Positions 58,771-64,000 of a stretch of DNA of 64,000 nt are shown piece by piece. Source of the stretch: Hepsetus odoe (Eukaryota > Chordata > Actinopteri > Characiformes > Hepsetidae); assembly GCA_017165825.1 (NCBI GenBank), contig CM029376.1:19062258-19126257 (forward strand). The letters run 5' to 3'. The notes beneath the pieces are model-generated. The model had not been told where the DNA came from, made no database searches, and was given only the letters and a program-made list of their open reading frames with translations. The first letter of the stretch is position 1, and the number at the start of each line of letters is the position of its first letter. The translations under genes were made by a program, and so were the position numbers.

Positions 58771-61224
58771 TTTCTTTGTTTGTGAGTCAGTAAACATTAT
58801 TTGACAAATGTTGTTTGTGGTTTATGAAGGTGGCCAAAAAAACTTGCAACTAGTTAAACAGTTTCATAGTAACTCAGGAATGCTGACGTCTACACCGTGG
58901 CTCTGAGTTGTAACAGTAGACTAAAATTCAATTTAAACATGTGTGATGAGTTGTGGGACAGTATCATTTTATCAGCATTTTTGATATCCTCCTACTGTAG
59001 TTGGGGCAAAAATAAATGTTATGTGTTTTAGTGAAGCTGTTTTGTGCAAGACAAGCAATCAAAGCAAACAGATTTGATGTGGCAAGAAGGAAACCTAAAT
59101 ATACTACACCCATGTGGCTCTCCCACAGAATAACAATGGTTTGTCCGCAGGTTTGTCCACACATTGCTTGTGGGATTTTGGGAGGTTGTTGCTTTTTGTC
59201 TCAACGTCCTGCTGACTTTTGCTGTGCAAACCTGCAAAGTTGGGGTTCAGTTTTTTCCACACAGGATACTCAGAGGGCTCTATTTCTGTCAGATAAGCCT
59301 GTCCCTGAGAGAAACACACAAGCCCTTCTTTAGAAAACTGTGCAACCTTGCTACAGCGGGTCAGTGGAGGCAGGATCCATTAAGTATTCAGCGCCCATTG
59401 GTACCCCAATAATTAGAATCATTCCACATCCTGTGAACTCCCAGTGACCTGTTTTTTTTTTTTTTTTTTCAGGAGAAATTCAGCCGTGGGTTGTTCTTGG
59501 GATATGTCCAATCCTATTCACTCGATGGAAAGTGACAGAAGCATAAAAGCTCACGGAACCATGCTGCAGATTCCGAACACGTAATTAGCCTTGTCCCAGG
59601 AGAGATTGTGGTGAGTCTGCTTATTTCAGCAATGCATTAGCAACGACATCTCTCTGAAAGTGGGGCACACTCAAGAAAACTCCAATATCTAAAGAGAAAA
59701 TATTTTCACCAGCGAAATCAAAGAAGTTAAATGAGCGATCTTTCCCTTGGTTTAGTCTTCCTTTTTTGTTTCTTCTTGTCTTATCTTTCTATTGAAGGAA
59801 GCAATGTCACACTCTTACACACAGAGCCGTTCATTACCCCCTACCCATACACAAAAAGCCTAACCTAGAAAGTGTGGCAGATTGATTAATTGACTTGAAT
59901 TAAAAGATTGGCACAGGTCCGATAACTAACTCAGTAGAGATAGAGCTTTTTAAAAAGCAATCAAATTGTAATTGTTCCACTCCTTGGGCACGGCAAAAAA
60001 AAAGAAAGAAAAAAAAGCAGATTAGAGTGGCAGTTCTTATGTATTCATTAATTTCTTTGTTAAAACCATCTGCTTAATTAAAATGGATGGGTGTATGGCA
60101 GTCCACCATCAAACTAATACCTGTCTAAATTACTTGCACATTGTTTGTTGCAATTATAATCATTTGAAATGATTTATTTGTATGTACAATTGAACAAGAC
60201 ACTCACATAGCATCTTAATTGATATTAAACAAATTAATTTGATTGGGTGCAGTTTGTCAATTGTGTGCAATTCTTCAAGCTCATCAATCGATGTGATTCA
60301 TATCGGCAATCCATAAAAAAAAAAAAAAAAAAAAAAAAACTTTGCACAGTCTACTGAAAACAACACCTCTGTCGATGTAGACTGTATTCTACTCTCAAGA
60401 ACGTCTTCAAAAAGATGTCTTCAGCAGCTTAGATTTGACAAAACTGCCAAAGTTGGACAAATGCTGCACACAATTTTGGATAAATGACAGACCTAACTTC
60501 ATTTTGGCCTTGTGTAAATGCAGAGTCAGTCAAAAGTCAAATAAAATGTCGCAAATATACATGGATGAAGTAATGATTGTTTAGGTACTTTTTAAAAGAT
60601 AACATCATCGGTACTTCCAAGACATTTGCAAGTTATGGTAAGCAGTTTCTTCCTGTAGCATCTACGCAGGAAGGAAAAAATGTCTGAGAGGTGGTGGATT
60701 TTCTCCTGGCAATAATACCCTTTTAGGTTTTACTGTCAAGAGTGTTCAACTTTGATCTTATTCAAAGGAGAGAAAGTTATGAATTTAATCTAAGAAGACA
60801 ACATTAGGAGTTACATGTTGCTCACCTCATTTGCCTTTCCAAAAGTGCAATTTAGAGAGTCTATTTGGGTAAAGTCAGAAGAGTGCAAAACATCTTAGAT
60901 GATGCAACCAACTTTTTAAAAATACAGTTTCATAGTGGGCTGCTTTTTGATTAATCATTAGCGCAATGCTGACCTTTGCAATAATGGTATTGCAGGAAGC
61001 TATAATATGCAGTCGAGCCCTCTAATAAATTGAAATGCTTTTTTCGTTGTTTTTTTTTTCTCCTTTGGAAAAAAAAACATTTTAATATAGATTTTGTATG
61101 TATATGATACTTTTTATATTAGTTTTAGCCAATTCTCCTTGCATTCCAGATTCTCTTTAAATCCATATAATTTGGGAGAATAAATAAAAAAATTGAAAAT
61201 CATTACTCCTATTTACCTCATTGC
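58771..61224. other. Unique sequence with homopolymer runs
   Basis: T18 at 59452-59469 and A26 at 60315-60340. A short plus-strand frame after the T run is listed separately. The 59040-59410 segment is open in several frames on both strands without splice support. Confidence 0.4.
59473..59535 (+). CDS. Weak candidate terminal exon (20 codons)
   Basis: The T18 run followed by CAG makes a textbook acceptor, after which a phase 0 frame starts EKFSRGLFLGY and ends SLDGK before TGA. Such a short frame is weak evidence, and poly-T runs often mimic acceptors. No partner exon was found. Confidence 0.15.
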   Translation, partial: EKFSRGLFLGYVQSYSLDGK

Positions 61225-61470
61225 ACTTTCTACCCCTTATGATCTTTATGAGGGTTATGGAGGGTACTTATCCCAGCACAGATTCGTAGGAGGGACACTC
61301 AGAGAAATGCATTCAAAATTAACAAGCAATTTAGCATCTCCAACCCCCCTGACTTGCACCTCTTTGGTCTGTGGGAGGAAACTGGAGCACTTGGGGGAAA
61401 CCCAGGCTGCCTCAGCTGGGAATCAAACCTAGAACTTTCCTTCTGCGATGGGACAGTTCTAACAACTGCA
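61225..61470 (-). mobile_element. L2-type LINE remnant
   Basis: In reverse: GTCTGTGGGAGGAAACTGGA, GGGGGAAACCCAGGC and GGGAATCAAACCTAGAACTT match the complement of the fish L2 3' segment also present at 50550-50850 in the other orientation. Confidence 0.8.
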
Positions 61471-61544
61471 TCTTGGTTAATTTCATAAAACTTATTATTG
61501 AGAAAGAAAAGATGAACAGTTCTGGTGTGAGGTTTTGGAAACAG

Positions 61545-61590
61545 TGTGGTTCTGCATAAGAGTGTCTGCCAAATGGCAGAACTGTTTATG
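61545..61590 (+). mobile_element. SINE tail fragment
   Basis: CTGCATAAGAGTGTCTGCCA is close to the conserved tail of family B SINEs; the rest of the element is absent. Confidence 0.5.
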
Positions 61591-64000
61591 TTTCAGTTGG
61601 TAAATCTCAAAATATATATTCCCATCTCTACATGCAGTTGATGGAACTGAACCTTTAAAGTAGCTTTTTCAGTTTTTTTAATACTTTTAAGCTGCAAAGA
61701 TGTTAATGTGAGTTCTCCATGAACAATGTAATGGAAAAACACTTTTAAACACATTTAGTGGATTGCTCCATTGTTAACTGGAAAAAAGTCCTCAAAGTCA
61801 TCCACTTCAGGAGATTCTACGAGTGTTGCAAACTTGTGCTAAGTTAATTGGAAGTGGATCAGGATTCAGAGCCAATAGTTCATCAGTGAAACAGTCTTGG
61901 CTAATATTAGAGAAATCCATTCAAAACTTAACAAAAACTTAACTTGCACAGGAAAATAGCATAGTGTTAAAAAAAAAATAGAAAAAGCTTTGTTACAAGA
62001 TTACAGAGGGAAAAAAAAACCCAAACTGGCTCAACATAAACTATGAAATCACTTTTAAGCTAGCTTTCTGTCATTAGATGTTCATAATTGTTAAATTGAA
62101 TATTGTTCTTCTTACTTTCCTACATTCCAAAAGGAAGAAGAAGACACTCAATATGTTTTATTTAGTATTTTACATTTCATCAGTCAAGCCAATTAATTGT
62201 TTCACTTAGAATGAACAGTGAACTTTTTGAAATAAGATCTTTTTCTTTACATTTGGAGATATGTACTTTAAATGCATGCAAACATTTTATATCATTTGCT
62301 TTTTTTAAATTATGTGTTCACAGTCCAAGAAAAATACATTTTGTCAGCAGACATCTAAACTGTCATGATAAACTGGCATTGCAATTCCTTATGTTTGGTG
62401 AAATTTCACATACCGCACTGCTTTAGAAGGATTCATAACCATCCCAACAGACCTGTCGAAGGCAAATGCTCTTGCGTTCGTTCCCTCTCCAGGATTTGGC
62501 AGCTTCTGAAGCCATTTTTAATATGATTCAATCTGCGCAATCTCCAAAGGGTCCAACTCTCAAGCAGACGTGAGGAATAAATGAGAATCTGACAGAGCAG
62601 CCGTAATAAAGATCAAAAGCGAAGGAGATAATTAACAGTAGACTAATTGGTACCCACCCTGAGTTTTCACCAGATATGAAAAAGAGCACAGCTTTACTTG
62701 CTATTAATTAGGCAGGAATATGCATGGAGCATGTTCTGATGGAGGATCCTCAGTTTCAGCTTTAGCATTCTCCACGATACCTGGTGCCCAGATTATACCG
62801 TGGCGCGGAACATGATCCTTTCATGCTGACAATTTATTGAAATTTTCATTAGTGTCTAAAAGTATGCTGTACAGCATGCATATTTTAAACAGTTCAACAT
62901 CTGGTGATTTTCAAATGAGGTCCAATCATTAAAGAGAGTCTGAGTAGAGATATTTGGACAATAATTTACATTTTACCTAATTGGCCACTTGTTTACAGAT
63001 AACAATTCCATGTGCAATGGAATTTTTTTTTTCCTTCTCCACCACCTGTCTCTTGTTTCTTTAAATTCAATCATACAATGAGTTTCAGAATAATTTTTTC
63101 TGTCCCCGCCCTAAAAAAAGTAGTGCCTGCATTGTCAGGCAGACGCAGAAACAGATCAGCACCTCCCAACCATCAGTTACTTAACTACACGCATACACAA
63201 ATGCTGCATTACTTGCTTATATCCCCCACAGGAATCACAGATCCTATAAATAAAAGGCCTAACAGCATGCATACATCCCTAAGGGAGCACAGATGTCTTG
63301 AGCCTACCTTGAACTGATCCAGTCTTGTTACATCTTATTTAGTAGTTGCACTCCTTAAACAGACGCTGATTTATTTATCCACCATTCTGCTTAAACAAAT
63401 CACCTTGAGAGCAGCATTTAATGCCTTCACTGCAATAATACCAACCCTGGAGATGGTGCATCCTAGCTTCAGATATCTGATGGACCATTAAATAGAAATG
63501 CTGCAGCCTGTTTAGAATTCACGTGCTTCCTCAGTTACACTCAGTCAAATTCTTTTAACCAGAATGAACATTGTACAGGGCAGAGTGAAAAGAATGTGTC
63601 ACAAAATGGGCAACACTTGACTGATAATGGTAAGGTTGTTTCAAAAATGTTTAATCTAGAAAAAAAAAGAAGAAGAGCTGAATTAACTAACTCTTATAAA
63701 GATAAATGCTATCATTTTCAGTGCAGCAGCACATTTTCTTGAAAGTGTGAGATTATGCTGCTTATTACAGCACTGAGGCGCACTGCTTAATGTGTCTGCC
63801 ATCAGACTTCTTGCTAGTCTCATGCTACTCTAATGGAGTCGGCTCAGCGCAAGACCACACCGTGGCTTTGCACTTGCAGGGGAAATACATAGCCAATTTA
63901 AACAATCATTCCATCAGGAAAATCAACAGATAATCGGAGAAGCTGACATCATTCGCTCAGTGGAGATCAAACAAAAAGGCAGCACAACACCTGTGGTTGT
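61591..64000. other. Unique sequence, possible regulatory stretch
   Basis: No gene supported. 62460-62830 is balanced in composition and contains GATAATTAACAGTAGACTAA and GCTATTAATTAGGCAGG, homeodomain-type cores, so it may be conserved non-coding DNA. Confidence 0.35.

Noticed and set aside
1..64000. CRISPR array, prophage, operon or biosynthetic cluster
   Set aside because: No regularly spaced short repeats, no ribosome-binding-site-led gene series, and the sequence is clearly vertebrate-type nuclear DNA.

Overview
The window looks like AT-rich intergenic or intronic DNA from a ray-finned fish, most probably a teleost. The evidence is the mix of mobile elements. There are many tRNA-headed SINEs of two families, several Tc1/mariner transposon remnants of types common in fish, an RTE-like non-LTR retrotransposon with a longer mosaic copy and a short 3' fragment, L2-type LINE remnants, and long (GA)n, (CA)n and (TA)n microsatellites. 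Bacterial or viral gene organisation, rRNA and free-standing tRNA genes are all absent. The exact fish order cannot be settled by reading alone. Repeat family names rest on recognised motifs and on my memory of fish repeats, not on a database search.

Layout. 1-2 kb: unique sequence with candidate minus-strand exons. 2.0-3.3 kb: a composite repeat with a 30-bp minisatellite split by a SINE. 3.3-7.8 kb: unique AT-rich sequence with (GA)n and (CA)n tracts and one more candidate minus exon. 7.8-10.7 kb: a decayed RTE-like element carrying a nested SINE and a (GA)n-linked foreign block. 10.7-15.6 kb: unique sequence with a G-rich tract, an X-box-like palindrome and a Tc1 remnant. 15.6-17.2 kb: SINEs, an L2 remnant and a non-autonomous Tc1 derivative. 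17.2-23.5 kb: mostly unique, with candidate coding exons. 23.5-28.1 kb: a Tc1-rich block. 28-35 kb: mostly unique. 35-57 kb: unique DNA punctuated by SINEs, densest at 49.9-57.2 kb. 57-64 kb: unique DNA with an RTE 3' fragment and an L2 remnant.

Genes. No complete gene can be called. The only intact-looking open frames outside repeats are short and were found by pairing splice-site consensus with open frame. They include a set of minus-strand exons at about 6.1, 1.9, 1.55 and 1.2 kb whose phases agree, a two-exon minus-strand model at 22.7-20.8 kb, and single terminal-exon candidates at 17.6 kb and 59.5 kb on the plus strand. All are low to moderate confidence; a scan of this size produces chance exons, and I list several I rejected.

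No new multi-gene system is visible. The most interesting observations concern genome dynamics. One SINE has an unusually long 42-45 bp target duplication. A (GA)n-anchored block of about 85-100 bp is shared by two sites 10.5 kb apart, one of them inside a retrotransposon. Two Tc1 derivatives share one internal deletion junction. Several elements are nested, which gives a relative age order.
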